NCBI GenBank assembly: GCA_009845835.1
Contig: VXYV01000029.1
Coordinates: forward strand, 18,513-82,512
Origin: Gammaproteobacteria bacterium
GTDB taxonomy: Bacteria; Pseudomonadota; Gammaproteobacteria; Pseudomonadales; Azotimanducaceae
Length of the DNA: 64,000 nucleotides
Direction of reading: 5' to 3'
Positions 35,440 to 46,082 of this stretch are shown here, in pieces (position 1 is the stretch's first letter; every line of letters begins with the position of its first letter). The position numbers and the translations under genes are program-made. The notes under the pieces are model-generated. The model saw only the letters and a program-made list of their open reading frames with translations. It searched no databases and had not been told where the DNA came from.

Positions 35440-36612
35440 TTAGTGTACGCGTAATTCGGCTTTCAAAGCGATGGGATTTTTGAAATTGAAGACTACAAGA
35501 TAAGACGATATCAGTAACGACAACACGGTTGCACCTAAAACGATTAAAGCAGCTTGTTCACTCATCTGGCTAGCTGCAACATATAAGATTAACAATGCAA
35601 ATTCACTGTTTTGACCTAGTCGAAAACCTGCTTCCCAGGAAAAACGTCTGTCTTCACCTTGCCATCCCAGCAGATATCGAAACACAACCGGTTTCACGAC
35701 GACGATAACTAATCCTAGCACACATACCTGCCAGGCAACTTCGAATAATAGTGCAGGGTTCACAGTCGTGCCGACATAAAAAAAGAATAATACGAGAAAG
35801 AAATCCTGTAACGGTTCAAATATTTCTGCGATTGATTGTGAAACAGACGCACCGGTGTTAGCGAGTGCAACTCCGGCAATAAAGGCACCGATCTCGAAAC
35901 TAATTTCTACGGAGTGCGCGAGATAAGCTATTCCCATACACCAACCGATAAACAAAAGAAATACGTACTCATTCACAACATCAAACTTCTTTTGTAATGG
36001 CCAAAATATGAATTTCGCCACTAGCAATGAAACAACGATGATAAGTGGTGGAGCTCCAAAAATCACTAACCACGTATTCAACGACGTCTGGACCTCAAAC
36101 GCCCCAAGACAAACCAATGCAATAACCGCGATCACATCTTGTAAGATTAATATCCCTAACATGACTTCGCCGATGTGTTCGTGATGGAGTGGAGTTCGTG
36201 GCAATAATTTGATTCCCACAACCGTACTCGAGAAAACCATCGCTAGAGCAGTAATTAAAGTTTCTCTTGAATCGAAACCGAAAAGAACTCCCAGACCCAT
36301 GCCCACAGCGAAAAATGTACCTGAACTAGCCAGCATCGTCAAGATCGACTGCTTGAACACACTTTTGATACGTTTAGTAGGCATGTCTAAACCTACGGTA
36401 AACAGCAAAAACACTATCCCAATGTGCCCTAGCTGTTCGATTGCACTCATTTCACCTATCCACCCTAAACCAAAAGGACCGATAACACACCCTAGAACCA
36501 TATACACAATGGTTAGTGGTTGTCGAAGATACATGCCCACCGATGCTGTTATCGCAGTTAAACAAAAGATGAGCATCATTGTCGTGAGGAGTGGTTCGTG
36601 AATGGCTTCCAT
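35440..36612 (-). CDS. Kef-type (CPA2) monovalent cation/proton antiporter
   Basis: Membrane protein of about 390 residues from the ATG at 36612, with around 12 hydrophobic helices. It has family marks IVYMVLGCVIGP, FLLFTVGLDM, SSTVVGIKLL, ILILQDVIAVIAL (the conserved QD), and LGQNSEFALL near the end. It has only the exchanger domain: there is no TrkA-N/RCK nucleotide-binding domain, so it is not a full KefB/KefC. A longer frame reaching 36750 adds 46 residues without family similarity. Potassium or sodium for proton exchange is the likely activity. A broken copy of its last quarter lies at 34073-34326. It is divergent from the next gene. Confidence 0.9.
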   Translation of the reverse strand: MEAIHEPLLTTMMLIFCLTAITASVGMYLRQPLTIVYMVLGCVIGPFGLGWIGEMSAIEQLGHIGIVFLLFTVGLDMPTKRIKSVFKQSILTMLASSGTFFAVGMGLGVLFGFDSRETLITALAMVFSSTVVGIKLLPRTPLHHEHIGEVMLGILILQDVIAVIALVCLGAFEVQTSLNTWLVIFGAPPLIIVVSLLVAKFIFWPLQKKFDVVNEYVFLLFIGWCMGIAYLAHSVEISFEIGAFIAGVALANTGASVSQSIAEIFEPLQDFFLVLFFFYVGTTVNPALLFEVAWQVCVLGLVIVVVKPVVFRYLLGWQGEDRRFSWEAGFRLGQNSEFALLILYVAASQMSEQAALIVLGATVLSLLISSYLVVFNFKNPIALKAELRVH

Positions 36613-36715
36613 TTGATTTAGTTTGTTTGAGTCAAATAGTGAATTAGATTTATTATTGTGAGATAGACTGACCTTTTTACTGTAGAATAACCTAGTTACA
36701 ACTAACAGAAATACA

Positions 36716-37165
36716 ATGAGAATTCCAGAACCTTTGTTTGCTGTGATCAACCCCGCGATGCGGTTGACCTTGCGTAGCCCGTTGCATTTTATGTTCAGCT
36801 ATAACATCATGCTCATTCGCTATAGCGGTCGTAAAACTGGGAAACATTATGAGATTCCAGTCAGATATATTGAAGACAAAGGGGTGGTTAAATGCTTTAC
36901 CGATAAGCGGTCAGGTTGGTGGCCAAATTTACGTGATAACGACAATGTTGAACTGTTGCTTCGAGGTAAGAGTACTCCCTGCCATACCTCGATCGTGATC
37001 GATGAACCCGAGCGTTTAGAACAGGAACTCAAAAGCTACCTCAACAAAATGCCGGCAGATGCAGTGTACCACGATGTTCGTTTGGATCACGATCGCAAAC
37101 CATGTGCTGAAGATCTCGCTAACAGTGCCCTGAGTACAGTCATGGTTATTGCCACGCGTTTATGA
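36716..37165 (+). CDS. Nitroreductase family deazaflavin-dependent oxidoreductase-like protein
   Basis: A 149-residue protein resembling the Ddn/split beta-barrel flavin family. LIRYSGRKTGKHYEIPVRY at about 33-51 is the signature phosphate-binding region, followed by GWWPNLRDN...VELLLRGK. Members in actinobacteria use F420, but many proteobacterial members come from organisms without known F420 synthesis, so the cofactor here may be FMN or another flavin, or none. No F420 genes are seen in the window. It is divergent from the antiporter gene with 103 bases between, and converges with metH at 12 bases. Substrate unknown. Confidence 0.7.
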   Translation: MRIPEPLFAVINPAMRLTLRSPLHFMFSYNIMLIRYSGRKTGKHYEIPVRYIEDKGVVKCFTDKRSGWWPNLRDNDNVELLLRGKSTPCHTSIVIDEPERLEQELKSYLNKMPADAVYHDVRLDHDRKPCAEDLANSALSTVMVIATRL

Positions 37166-37177
37166 ACTTACGATATT

Positions 37178-40100
37178 TCATCGTATTGCAAAGCTTAACC
37201 ATTGAACCACTTCATCTAAGTCAGTGTTGCGTCGCTGCGCGTAGTCTTCAAGTTGATCGCTTTGTACGTCACGGATGGAAAAATACTTACTTTGCGGGTG
37301 TGAGAAATACCATCCAGCGATTGTTGAGGGGGGACTCATCGCATAGTTTTCAGTAAGGGTCGCATCCGTCTTCGTTGTTGCGTCAAGTAATGTAAACAAT
37401 GTGGCTTTCTCGACATGATCTGGACAAGCAGGGTATCCTGGCGCAGGTCGGATTCCTTCGTATTTTTCATTAATGAGTTCAACATTCGAATAACTTTCAT
37501 CTGGTGCATATCCCCAGTGCTTGGTTCGGACCTCACGATGCAAGTACTCAGCGAATGATTCTACCAAACGATCCATTAGTGATTTAATCATGATTTGTTT
37601 GTAATCATCTTCGAATTTTTCCAGTGAGTCGTAATTTACCGAGACTACAAACCCACCAACGTAGTCTTGGATTGGGTGAGGTGCAACAAAGTCACTTAAA
37701 CAAAGATTAAATTGCTCAAGTGCATGCTGTTGTCGTAGATGGTATGACGTACACCGTAATTCGGTTCTTGCTTCATCGCGCCAAATCTCAATATCGTCGT
37801 CAGCGCTATTGGCGGGCCAAAACCCCAAGACTCCGGAAATTGTCAAAGCAGGATCATTTTTAAGAATTGCAAGTTGATCGTGTGCGTCCTCATATAGAGA
37901 ATGTGCCTGTTTGCCAATGATTGTATCCTCAAAAATTTTCGGATATTTCCCGACTAACGACCATGATTGGAAAAATGGAGTCCAATCGATGGTATGAATT
38001 AGATCAGATACCGTTGGTACTTGGCAATCAATGATGCCTAACCGTTTAGGGCACGGTGGTCGATAAGTTTCCCAATTAAACTCAAATCTATTTTCGCGTG
38101 CTTGACTGATTGTTCTAGCCGGTCTTGCAGTGGTTTGTGCACGACGCTGGCGAACAACTTCATACTCTTCTTGAATTTGTTTCGCAAACCGTGCTTTTTC
38201 GTTACGTGATAATAAAGAGGACATGACACCAACGCTTCGCGAAGCATCCGGAACATATACTACTGGTCCCGAATAAGCGGGAGCGATTTTGACAGCTGTG
38301 TGTGCTTTGGAAGTGGTAGCACCACCAATCAGTAGTGGGATGGTAAAATTCCGTCTTTCCATTTCACTAGCGACGTTTACCATTTCGTTGAGCGATGGGG
38401 TAATCAAGCCCGATAGTCCAATAATGTCAGCGTGTTCTCTAATTGCGGTATCAAGGATTTTTTCAGCTGGCACCATCACACCTAAGTCGATTACTCGATA
38501 GTTATTGCACTGCAATACTACTCCGACAATATTTTTACCAATGTCATGCACATCTCCTTTTACGGTTGCTATGACGATTGTGCCTTTTGTTTGGAGATCA
38601 CCGGCGCTTTGTTTTTCGGCTTCTATGAATGGAACTAAGTGAGCAACCGACAACTTCATTACACGCGCGCTCTTAACGACTTGTGGGAGGAACATTTTGC
38701 CAGCACCAAACAAATCACCGACGATGTCCATACCATCCATGAGCGGTCCTTCAATGACATCAATCGCATTAACGCATGCTTGCCGCGCTTCCTCTGTATC
38801 TTCTACGATGAATTTTGCAATTCCTTGAACTAGAGCATGTTTCAGTCGTTCCTCAACGGCGTTACTTCGCCATTGCGGTGAATCTTCGTCTTTGGAATCG
38901 CGGCATGAAGATATTTCTTGTGCGAGTTGGAGGAGATCTTCGCTAGCTGCAAAATCCTTGTTCAGAACAACCGCTTCAACCACATCGCGTAGGTCAGTTG
39001 GAATGTCTTCGTAAACGGTAAGTTGTCCGGGGTTAACAATCCCCATGGAAAGTCCAGACCCGATTGCATGGTATAAGAAAACACTATGAATAGTTTCGCG
39101 AATGGTGTCATTCCCTCTAAATGAAAATGACACATTACTGATACCTCCCGAAGTGAAGCACGAGGGCAAGTTGTTGTGTACCCATTCGCAGGCTTTAATG
39201 AAATCAATTCCGTAGGAATTATGCTCTGCTAGCCCGGTAGCAATAGCAAACACGTTCGGGTCAAAAATTATGTCGTTCGGAGGATAGAGAACCTCATTCA
39301 CTAGGAGATCGTACGCGCGTTCAATGATGGCGATTTTGCGCTCCAGAGTATCGGCTTGGCCGGCTTCGTCGAATGCCATTACGATCACAGCTGTCCCAAA
39401 CTGTCGACAAATTTTCGCTTTGTTTACGAACGCCTCTTCACCATCTTTGAGTGAAATTGAATTAACGACGCATTTACCTTGAACGCACTCGAGCCCAGCT
39501 TGAATAACTGCCCAATCACTAGAATCGATCATGATTGGCACTTTACAGACGTCCGGTTCCACCGCTACGATGTCAAGAAATTTGCGCATTTGTGCCACAC
39601 CGTCGATTAACCCATCGTCCATGTTAATATCAATCATTTGTGCACCGTTTTGGACTTGACCGATAGCTAATTCAAGCGCACTGTCGAAATCATTGTTCAA
39701 GATACATTTCTTAAATTTCGAAGAACCCGAGACGTTAGTACGTTCACCTACGTTCACGAACAACGAGTTTTGATCCACTTCTAACGGTTCTAAGCCAGCT
39801 AAACGAAGAGTGTTTTTGGCAGGCTTAAACGACCGTACAGGTTTTCCTTGAATGCGATCGTGTATGGCTCGGATGTGTTCTGGAGTAGTACCACAACATC
39901 CACCGACGAGATTCAGTAAACCATCATCCACCATTTCTCCGAGTATTGCTGCCATTTGCTCTGGTGTGTCCTCATATTCACCAAACTCGTTTGGTAAGCC
40001 AGCGTTTGGATGGACGCTAGTAAAAGTCGTTGCAATTCGAGATAATTCCGAGACATGCGGTCTTAGCGCTTCTGAGCCCAGCGCACAATTGAGTCCGATG

Positions 40101-40807
40101 ATTAATGGTTGACCGTGCTCGACTGAGTACCAGAATGCTGTACAGGTTTGTCCAGAAAGGGTTCTACCGCTCGCATCTGTGATCGTACCGGAAATCATGA
40201 TGGGTTTTTGAATGTTGACCTTAACCATAACCTCATTCACGGCAAAAATCGCTGCTTTGGCATTGAGCGTGTCGAACACTGTTTCGATCATGATTAGGTC
40301 GACACCGCCTTTTAGTAAAGCACGAGTCGAAACTGCATAAGCCGTGACTAAATCGCGGAATCGAATGTTGCGTTTGGAAGGGTCATTCACATCGGGCGAA
40401 AGACTAGCTGATCGAGTTGTTGGGCCTAGTACACCAGCAACAAAGCGTGGCCTTTCAGCCGTGGAAAACCGCTGAGTTATCTCTTTTGCGATTCTTGCTG
40501 ATTCGAAATTGAGTTCATAGACTAATTCTTCTAAGCCATAGTCAGCTTGTGAAATACAATTAGCAGAAAAGGTATTGGTTTCGACAATATCAGAACCCGC
40601 AGCTAAAAACTGACTGTGAATTTCTTGCACAAGGTCAGATTGAGTAAGCGAAAGGATGTCCCCATTACCTTTTAAATCAACAGTATGATTCTTGAATCTC
40701 GAACCACGAAAGTCTTCTTCGGATAGTCCGTATCGTTGTTGCATGGTACCGGTGGCACCGTCGAGTAGCAATACTCGCTCGCTCAACAATTTTTTCAGTG
40801 AAACCAT
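37178..40807 (-). CDS. metH: Cobalamin-dependent methionine synthase
   Basis: Transfers the methyl group from methyltetrahydrofolate to homocysteine. The 1209-residue product has all four modules. The homocysteine domain has zinc cysteines in NCALG and GGCCGTTPE. The pterin-binding domain has [13 protein letters not shown] and MIDSSDW. The B12 cap and Rossmann domain has [10 protein letters not shown] with lower axial ligand H754. The AdoMet-binding activation domain ends with [12 protein letters not shown]. Length is close to the E. coli enzyme. The 128 bases before it, shared with divergent nfuA, are too short for a full cobalamin riboswitch and I see none. It implies that the cell makes or imports B12. 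Confidence 0.97.
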   Translation of the reverse strand: MVSLKKLLSERVLLLDGATGTMQQRYGLSEEDFRGSRFKNHTVDLKGNGDILSLTQSDLVQEIHSQFLAAGSDIVETNTFSANCISQADYGLEELVYELNFESARIAKEITQRFSTAERPRFVAGVLGPTTRSASLSPDVNDPSKRNIRFRDLVTAYAVSTRALLKGGVDLIMIETVFDTLNAKAAIFAVNEVMVKVNIQKPIMISGTITDASGRTLSGQTCTAFWYSVEHGQPLIIGLNCALGSEALRPHVSELSRIATTFTSVHPNAGLPNEFGEYEDTPEQMAAILGEMVDDGLLNLVGGCCGTTPEHIRAIHDRIQGKPVRSFKPAKNTLRLAGLEPLEVDQNSLFVNVGERTNVSGSSKFKKCILNNDFDSALELAIGQVQNGAQMIDINMDDGLIDGVAQMRKFLDIVAVEPDVCKVPIMIDSSDWAVIQAGLECVQGKCVVNSISLKDGEEAFVNKAKICRQFGTAVIVMAFDEAGQADTLERKIAIIERAYDLLVNEVLYPPNDIIFDPNVFAIATGLAEHNSYGIDFIKACEWVHNNLPSCFTSGGISNVSFSFRGNDTIRETIHSVFLYHAIGSGLSMGIVNPGQLTVYEDIPTDLRDVVEAVVLNKDFAASEDLLQLAQEISSCRDSKDEDSPQWRSNAVEERLKHALVQGIAKFIVEDTEEARQACVNAIDVIEGPLMDGMDIVGDLFGAGKMFLPQVVKSARVMKLSVAHLVPFIEAEKQSAGDLQTKGTIVIATVKGDVHDIGKNIVGVVLQCNNYRVIDLGVMVPAEKILDTAIREHADIIGLSGLITPSLNEMVNVASEMERRNFTIPLLIGGATTSKAHTAVKIAPAYSGPVVYVPDASRSVGVMSSLLSRNEKARFAKQIQEEYEVVRQRRAQTTARPARTISQARENRFEFNWETYRPPCPKRLGIIDCQVPTVSDLIHTIDWTPFFQSWSLVGKYPKIFEDTIIGKQAHSLYEDAHDQLAILKNDPALTISGVLGFWPANSADDDIEIWRDEARTELRCTSYHLRQQHALEQFNLCLSDFVAPHPIQDYVGGFVVSVNYDSLEKFEDDYKQIMIKSLMDRLVESFAEYLHREVRTKHWGYAPDESYSNVELINEKYEGIRPAPGYPACPDHVEKATLFTLLDATTKTDATLTENYAMSPPSTIAGWYFSHPQSKYFSIRDVQSDQLEDYAQRRNTDLDEVVQWLSFAIR

Positions 40808-40935
40808 TTAAAAGTTGTCTCTCGTAGGGAGTTAAACCGTACCAGATGAGTCATACTCAAACGGACTTGGATCTCTTACGGGTAAAATTAGAGGTAATTG
40901 AATCAATTTGACAGGCTAATTGGTTAAGACTCGAC

Positions 40936-41520
40936 ATGGATCAAATTGTTAACATTTCGACAGCTGCACAAGAATATCTCGTTCAATTACTTGCTAAGGA
41001 AGATCCGGGTTGTGGGATACGAATTTTCGTCGCGGAACCGGGTACGCCGCGGGCAGAAACTTGTATAGCCTACTGTCGAAAAGGAGAAGAACATCCAGGT
41101 GATCAACCTCACGAGTACAACGGATTCACTGTTTGGTACGACGAAAGAAGTATACCATTCCTCGAAAATGCAGAAGTGGATTTTCGTGAAGATCGAATGG
41201 GTGGACAGATAACAGTCAAAGCCCCGAACTCACGAGTACCCCAAGTTGGACCAGATGCACCAATAGAAGATCGAGTCAATTATGTCCTCTATAGCGAGAT
41301 TAATCCTGCACTAGCCAGCCATGGTGGCATGGTGTCTTTGATGGAAGTGACAAAAGATAACGTTGCCGTATTGATGTTCGGTGGGGGATGTCAAGGATGT
41401 GCTGCGATAGACATAACCTTGAAACAAGGTGTTGAAACCACCTTGCGCGATCGAATACCTGAACTGAAAGGAATTCAAGATGCGACAGATCATTCTTATA
41501 CCGCTAACGCATACTACTAA
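40936..41520 (+). CDS. nfuA: Fe/S biogenesis protein NfuA
   Basis: Carrier that delivers [4Fe-4S] clusters, for example to aconitase-type and radical-SAM enzymes. The 194-residue product has an N-terminal degenerate A-type (HesB-like) domain and a C-terminal Nfu domain with the cluster-binding C152-x-x-C155 in [11 protein letters not shown]. This matches E. coli NfuA in size and layout. It is divergent from metH. The cluster-dependent enzyme LeuC is elsewhere in the window. Confidence 0.95.
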   Translation: MDQIVNISTAAQEYLVQLLAKEDPGCGIRIFVAEPGTPRAETCIAYCRKGEEHPGDQPHEYNGFTVWYDERSIPFLENAEVDFREDRMGGQITVKAPNSRVPQVGPDAPIEDRVNYVLYSEINPALASHGGMVSLMEVTKDNVAVLMFGGGCQGCAAIDITLKQGVETTLRDRIPELKGIQDATDHSYTANAYY

Positions 41521-41552
41521 TTAACATTTGGGCTGAAGCAGATCGACTTCGT

Positions 41553-42113
41553 ATGACACACTTTCGACACCTTTTGTTTTCGACTTTTTTTACTTGTGTC
41601 GCTTGGATCACTGTTGGCGAGGAGGACGCACCAATTGTTCAAGACTCTACCGAGATTGTGAAAACATTTTCTGTAAAAAATCTCCCACTATTTGCAATTC
41701 CAGCAACAGCCAGTTTAATTCCAGGTACCTACAGCATGGACGGCATCACGTTGATCATCGAAAAGATTGAGGAAAATATTAAGCTCAAAGCATTTTTAGA
41801 GAACGAGGAAACGGTAGAACAATGGATATCTGATACCGATCCTTATGCGAGGTTTGTGTTCAACCCAGAAAAAAAAGATTTTGAACGACTCACGAATTCT
41901 ATCCGTATTGAACTAGAAGACTACGACAAATTAGATGAGTTAGTCGAAGATACCGAGGCTGAGAGCGGAAGAGCATTCCCTCAACTTGGGTATGCGATCA
42001 TTCAATTACCCGAAACCGTTCATCCCGTCGAATACATCGAGAAGATACAGACACGTGAAGGAGTTCAATCGGTAACTGTAGAGGTCGAAAAACCTAGAAA
42101 GTTTCCGCTTTGA
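41553..42113 (+). CDS. Uncharacterised exported protein
   Basis: I do not recognise this 186-residue product. The first 20 residues (HFRHLLFSTFFTCVAWITV) look like a Sec signal peptide, without a lipobox. The rest is acidic, with a central stretch of mixed charge (FVFNPEKKDFERL...ELEDYDKLDELVED) and a C-terminal part with the look of a small alpha/beta domain (YAIIQLPETVHPVEYIEKI...GVQSVTVEVEKP). It begins 32 bases after nfuA on the same strand and may be co-transcribed. Codon usage looks like its neighbours. No function is proposed. Confidence 0.6.
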   Translation: MTHFRHLLFSTFFTCVAWITVGEEDAPIVQDSTEIVKTFSVKNLPLFAIPATASLIPGTYSMDGITLIIEKIEENIKLKAFLENEETVEQWISDTDPYARFVFNPEKKDFERLTNSIRIELEDYDKLDELVEDTEAESGRAFPQLGYAIIQLPETVHPVEYIEKIQTREGVQSVTVEVEKPRKFPL

Positions 42114-42533
42114 ACCAGATAATAAACCGAACACCAAAGTTTATTGATTAGATCTTGGTTGTTAAACTCATCCGAAATTAAGATTAATCCTGAAACCTTT
42201 CTATTGACAACAAACAAGTAGTGTCAATAGTTCTGAACTGTAAGACAAAACTGCACTTTCAGAGTCTCTGGAATTGCAGTCTGCAAACAAATCTTCGTGC
42301 AAACTATGAGCGATTAACTAGAAATCATAGGAATCGATTGTTTTCCAATGGTGACTATTTACTTACTGTTACAGGTCACATTAGATCAAATCTCTTTACC
42401 TATCGGTAGTCTGGCTTCGATATTTTGACGCAATACACACCCTAAACAGAGGAAATTGGTCAAATTGAACTTTGCTTAGTGTAATACGAACTATTAAACA
42501 ACTAGTTCAAGAAGATATAGTGTTTGAAAGACA
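42114..42533. other. 420-base intergenic region, no convincing gene
   Basis: An open frame of 62 codons (42221-42409) has no recognisable features and I do not call it. The region holds two inverted repeats. CTATTGACA (42201-42209) pairs with TGTCAATAG (42222-42230) across a 12-base spacer, a possible terminator of the upstream exported-protein gene. A small stem TAGTGT/ACACTA (42518-42536) lies at the end of the porin-like gene on the minus strand. Confidence 0.45.
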
Positions 42534-43784
42534 CTAATTTAGATCGAAGTTCCGCTGAAACCAAAACCAGAACTTATTGGTATCGTTGAGTGAAATTCCA
42601 GCATCCATGGCACCACCTGTATCCGCACTGAACGAAGTAAATTTAGCGCCAATAGTCCATCCCGAAAGCATTGATCCCTCTACCCACGAGTAACTGCAAG
42701 AGGTGCCGTACTCGCTACCATAGTCATGTCCACCTTCGTCCGAAGAGTAGGCATTAAATTCAAAGGTACATTTGACGTCGCCGAGCTTACCACTCGCATT
42801 GAACGCGGTGTTGGAAACACCTCTTGCTGGTGTAGCAAGGAAACGATCAGCCCAACCCTGGTGAATATGTAATGTAGCAAGTGGTGTTTGAAAGGAGTTG
42901 CTTCCGTCAGATCCAAGCAACTCATTTTTTAACAAAAGTTTTACTGCACTGTTTTGAATACCACCCTGTATCATACGGTATGTCGTGGATTCGAGACCGT
43001 CCGATTTAGGTTCTTGCCAAGCAAATTCCGCGCCATAAAGAATTCGAAAGTTGCCGTCCATTGGAATAGAACCGTCAATTCTGGAACCAATCGTATTTGA
43101 AGATAGCTGGGTTGCTTCATCGAAATCTAAATTGAACAGAAAAGCGTCGAGTTTGATGTTCTCGGTAACCTCATAGTTTCCCGTGAGCATTAACCCGTCT
43201 AGTTCAAAATTAGCCCTAGTCGGAATTTCATTATTCTCGCCAAAAATTCGATTCACGTTCTTGATGAAAGCTCCATGAACATCAAGTTTTACGTCTCCCA
43301 CAAAAGAAACCAACAAAGCGTCCATCGTCTGTTCATTTTGTCGCCAAGAAACGGTTCCAGCATAACGTTGCCAGGGATATGCTCGATGTGCCAACTCCTG
43401 TCGTCCAAGTCGGATATCCCAATCTTCGTTTACATCAAATAGTAGATATCCTTGGTTAATTTCAGTCCCTACCGGGTCAGCAATTACGGCGTACTCAGTT
43501 TTGCGATTGGAACCACCGTCGTTGTATTCCTCACCTAAGAAAGCTGAAACATGTTCGATTTCGATAATAGCGCGTAATAAGTTATTACCACCTTCCCATT
43601 TCAAAGCAAGACGACCAGTATAGGCGTTTGCCACATCATTTACAGAATCGTCGGCTTGTTCGTATCGAAATCGTAACTCCGCACTCAAGTCTGTGGAACT
43701 TTCTTGAGCAACCGCATAAAAACCGACTAATATCAAAATGTAAAAAACAATTAGACGGGATAGACTGGAGCATATTTCTATCAT
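42534..43784 (-). CDS. Porin-like outer-membrane beta-barrel (alginate-export/OprD-like type)
   Basis: The ATG at 43784 has a strong Shine-Dalgarno (GAGGGAAG) just upstream and gives 416 residues. A signal peptide (IVFYILILVGFYAVAQ, about 11-26) is followed by alternating-pattern beta strands such as LSAELRFRYEQADD and GRLALKWEGG, the conserved-looking DWDIRLGRQELAH, and a C-terminal strand ending in KFWFWFQRNFDLN. The final residue is N rather than the usual aromatic. LGRQEL followed by an aromatic-rich stretch recalls the alginate-export porin family. Substrate unknown. It is divergent from the serine hydrolase gene. Confidence 0.75.
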   Translation of the reverse strand: MIEICSSLSRLIVFYILILVGFYAVAQESSTDLSAELRFRYEQADDSVNDVANAYTGRLALKWEGGNNLLRAIIEIEHVSAFLGEEYNDGGSNRKTEYAVIADPVGTEINQGYLLFDVNEDWDIRLGRQELAHRAYPWQRYAGTVSWRQNEQTMDALLVSFVGDVKLDVHGAFIKNVNRIFGENNEIPTRANFELDGLMLTGNYEVTENIKLDAFLFNLDFDEATQLSSNTIGSRIDGSIPMDGNFRILYGAEFAWQEPKSDGLESTTYRMIQGGIQNSAVKLLLKNELLGSDGSNSFQTPLATLHIHQGWADRFLATPARGVSNTAFNASGKLGDVKCTFEFNAYSSDEGGHDYGSEYGTSCSYSWVEGSMLSGWTIGAKFTSFSADTGGAMDAGISLNDTNKFWFWFQRNFDLN

Positions 43785-44005
43785 ATTTCTTCCCTCTGTA
43801 TGATAAACTTGCTTCGAACAGTAGGACAATGTAGTTCCTAACTTTCAAAATATAACTGTGTGATTCGATTATGAATTTTAAGTACACTCGAAATCGTTCT
43901 AACATTTATCAACGAAACAGAGACGAATCGTTGTTTCGTAATGTGTTGGTCAAAGTCAAATTTATATAGACTTACGATTGAAACCTCTTGGTAACGTATG
44001 CCTTT

Positions 44006-45175
44006 ATGACGACTTTCACTGAAGTTCATCGAGCTCTGGATTCTTGGGTGGATCGAAAAATTATCCCCATGGTCGCTTCAATTGTGTTTTCAGGGCAAGA
44101 GATCGTGGATACTTACTACGTGGGGGGTCAAGGAGAACGGACAGCAACAGTGTCGGAGAACTCGATTTTTCGATTGGCCTCCAATACCAAATGGGTTACT
44201 TCGGTCGCCGTCATGATCTTATACGAACGAAAGTGTTTTACTTTGGACGATCCTCTAATGCGATACTTGCCAGAGTTAACGGACTTGAAAGTTGTTCGTG
44301 AAAATGGCGATGATGTTGAAGATGTTGTCAGTTTGAAATCGCAACCGACTATTCGGCAACTAATGAGTCATACAGCAGGGTTTTCTTATGGTATATTTTC
44401 TGAATCCGTTGTAGATTCACTGTATCTCACGCAAAAAATTCTTGATCCCAAACAAAGTCTTGCACAATTGGTTAGTAAGCTCGGACATATACCGTTAGCC
44501 AATCAACCTGGAGTTCGATTTCGTTATGGAGTATCCACAGATGTCCTAGGCAGACTCATTGAGATTTGGTCAGGTAAAAGTTTTAGAGAATTTTTATTGA
44601 CAGAAATATTTCAACCACTTGAAATGGTAGACACCGATTTTTGGGTTCCCGAAACAAAGTCAGATCGATTGTGTATGTTGTATTCTCCGAGCGACGAAAT
44701 CTATCCCACTAAACCAGGTTTGGTACCCACGCCAAACCGTCTGGGAAACTATCTAAAACCGCGTCCATTCGAATCTGGTGGTGCTGGCTTAGCGGGTACG
44801 ATAAAGGACTACTTTCACTTCATACAAATGCTCGTAGGTCAAGGTGAAAGAAATGGGATTCGAATCCTAAATCCGGAAACATTGCAACTCATGCTGACTA
44901 ATCAACTTCCGCAAGACCAATGGGTTGTGTTACCTCGTTGGTTTTTGCCATATACTGTTCATGGTCTGGGCTTCGCAGTAAAAAAGCGACCGATGAAGGG
45001 AGAACCAAAAGTAGCGATTGATGAGTTTCATTGGGGAGGTTTAGCAGGAACGCATGCGTGGATAGCACCTCGTGCCAACATTGGAGGCCTGCTGTTTACT
45101 CAACGCATGGATAGTTTTCTACACCCGTTTTACATCGAGCATAAGCGGTTAGTCTACAAGACGTTGTATAGCTAA
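44006..45175 (+). CDS. Serine hydrolase, class C beta-lactamase/esterase family
   Basis: A 389-residue product from the ATG at 44006. The nucleophile motif S59-x-x-K62 lies in RLASNTKWVTS. The second motif is Y174-G-V where class C enzymes have Y-x-N, and HWGGLAGT near the C-terminus corresponds to the H/K-x-G box. There is no obvious signal peptide, so it is probably cytoplasmic and more like EstB-type esterases or D-aminopeptidases than a resistance beta-lactamase. It ends 19 bases before the importer operon, on the same strand, and could be its first gene. A TTG at 43988 is an alternative start. Confidence 0.85.
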   Translation: MTTFTEVHRALDSWVDRKIIPMVASIVFSGQEIVDTYYVGGQGERTATVSENSIFRLASNTKWVTSVAVMILYERKCFTLDDPLMRYLPELTDLKVVRENGDDVEDVVSLKSQPTIRQLMSHTAGFSYGIFSESVVDSLYLTQKILDPKQSLAQLVSKLGHIPLANQPGVRFRYGVSTDVLGRLIEIWSGKSFREFLLTEIFQPLEMVDTDFWVPETKSDRLCMLYSPSDEIYPTKPGLVPTPNRLGNYLKPRPFESGGAGLAGTIKDYFHFIQMLVGQGERNGIRILNPETLQLMLTNQLPQDQWVVLPRWFLPYTVHGLGFAVKKRPMKGEPKVAIDEFHWGGLAGTHAWIAPRANIGGLLFTQRMDSFLHPFYIEHKRLVYKTLYS

Positions 45176-45194
45176 GATTCCGAGTAGGTCGAGT

Positions 45195-46082
45195 ATGGAT
45201 ACCTTCATTCAATTGTTCTTGAGTGGTATTTCGGCTGGTTGTGTCTACGGACTCGTCGCTATGGGATTTGTACTCATTTACAAGTCTACAGAGGTGGTCA
45301 ATTTCTCTCAGGGTGATCTGGTCATGTTGGGAGCATTCTTTGCCGTTACCTTTTCGCAATGGCTAAACGGTAATTATTGGCTGGCAGTGGTGTTCACCGT
45401 TATGGCGATGGCATGCTTGGGGTATGGAGTTGAACGAATTTTGTTTCGCCGACTTATGGGAGAACCGCCATTCTCTGTATTGATGGTAACCATTGGACTG
45501 GGTTTTGTGTTGCGCGCCGTCGCTGGGATGATTTGGGGACATGATCCTCAGAGTATGTCTACACCTTACTCTGATGCCCGTCTAGCGTGGGGCGATTTTT
45601 TACTACCCGTGCGCGATTTAGTCGTCATTTTTGGAACATTAATCTTGAGTGTGATACTCTTCATATTCTTCAAGTCATCACGGATCGGTTTAACTATGCA
45701 GGCAGTATCACAAAATCAGTTCGCGGCGTATTGTGTTGGTATACCGGTGAAACGAGTGCTTGCGTTAACTTGGGCATTATCAGCGACAATTGCAGGTGTA
45801 GCTGGAATACTTCTCGTTCCCATCAAGTCAGCTTATCCACAGTTAGGACTACTGCTAGGGATAAAAGCTTTTGCGGCTGCCATCGTAGGTGGCTTTGGTA
45901 GTTTACCAGGTGCTCTAATGGGTGGTCTTTTAATTGGTGTGTTAGAAGAAATGACAAAGTTCTACATTGATCCCGTACTTGAGTTCGGTGTGAGTGAGTT
46001 TAGCGCATACATACTTTTGTTAGTTATTCTTCTGATTCGTCCTCAAGGGCTGATCACTTCCATGCAAAGGAAAAAAGTCTAA
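45195..46082 (+). CDS. Branched-chain-type amino acid ABC transporter permease (LivH family)
   Basis: Inner-membrane permease of 295 residues with about eight helices. It has the LivH patterns SAGCVYGLVAMGFVLIYKST..VNFSQGDLVMLGAF at the N-terminus and GGFGSLPGALMGGLLIGVLEE, the cytoplasmic coupling region, near the C-terminus. Its stop overlaps the livM-type ATG by one base (TAATG). It is the first of four transporter genes in a row. Confidence 0.93.
   Translation: MDTFIQLFLSGISAGCVYGLVAMGFVLIYKSTEVVNFSQGDLVMLGAFFAVTFSQWLNGNYWLAVVFTVMAMACLGYGVERILFRRLMGEPPFSVLMVTIGLGFVLRAVAGMIWGHDPQSMSTPYSDARLAWGDFLLPVRDLVVIFGTLILSVILFIFFKSSRIGLTMQAVSQNQFAAYCVGIPVKRVLALTWALSATIAGVAGILLVPIKSAYPQLGLLLGIKAFAAAIVGGFGSLPGALMGGLLIGVLEEMTKFYIDPVLEFGVSEFSAYILLLVILLIRPQGLITSMQRKKV

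Noticed and set aside
40808..40935. Cobalamin or SAM riboswitch before metH
   Set aside because: Only 128 bases shared with divergent nfuA, with no B12-box-like or SAM-box-like elements seen.
42221..42409. 62-codon open frame between the exported protein and the porin-like gene
   Set aside because: Starts inside an inverted repeat, has no ribosome site and no protein-like pattern.
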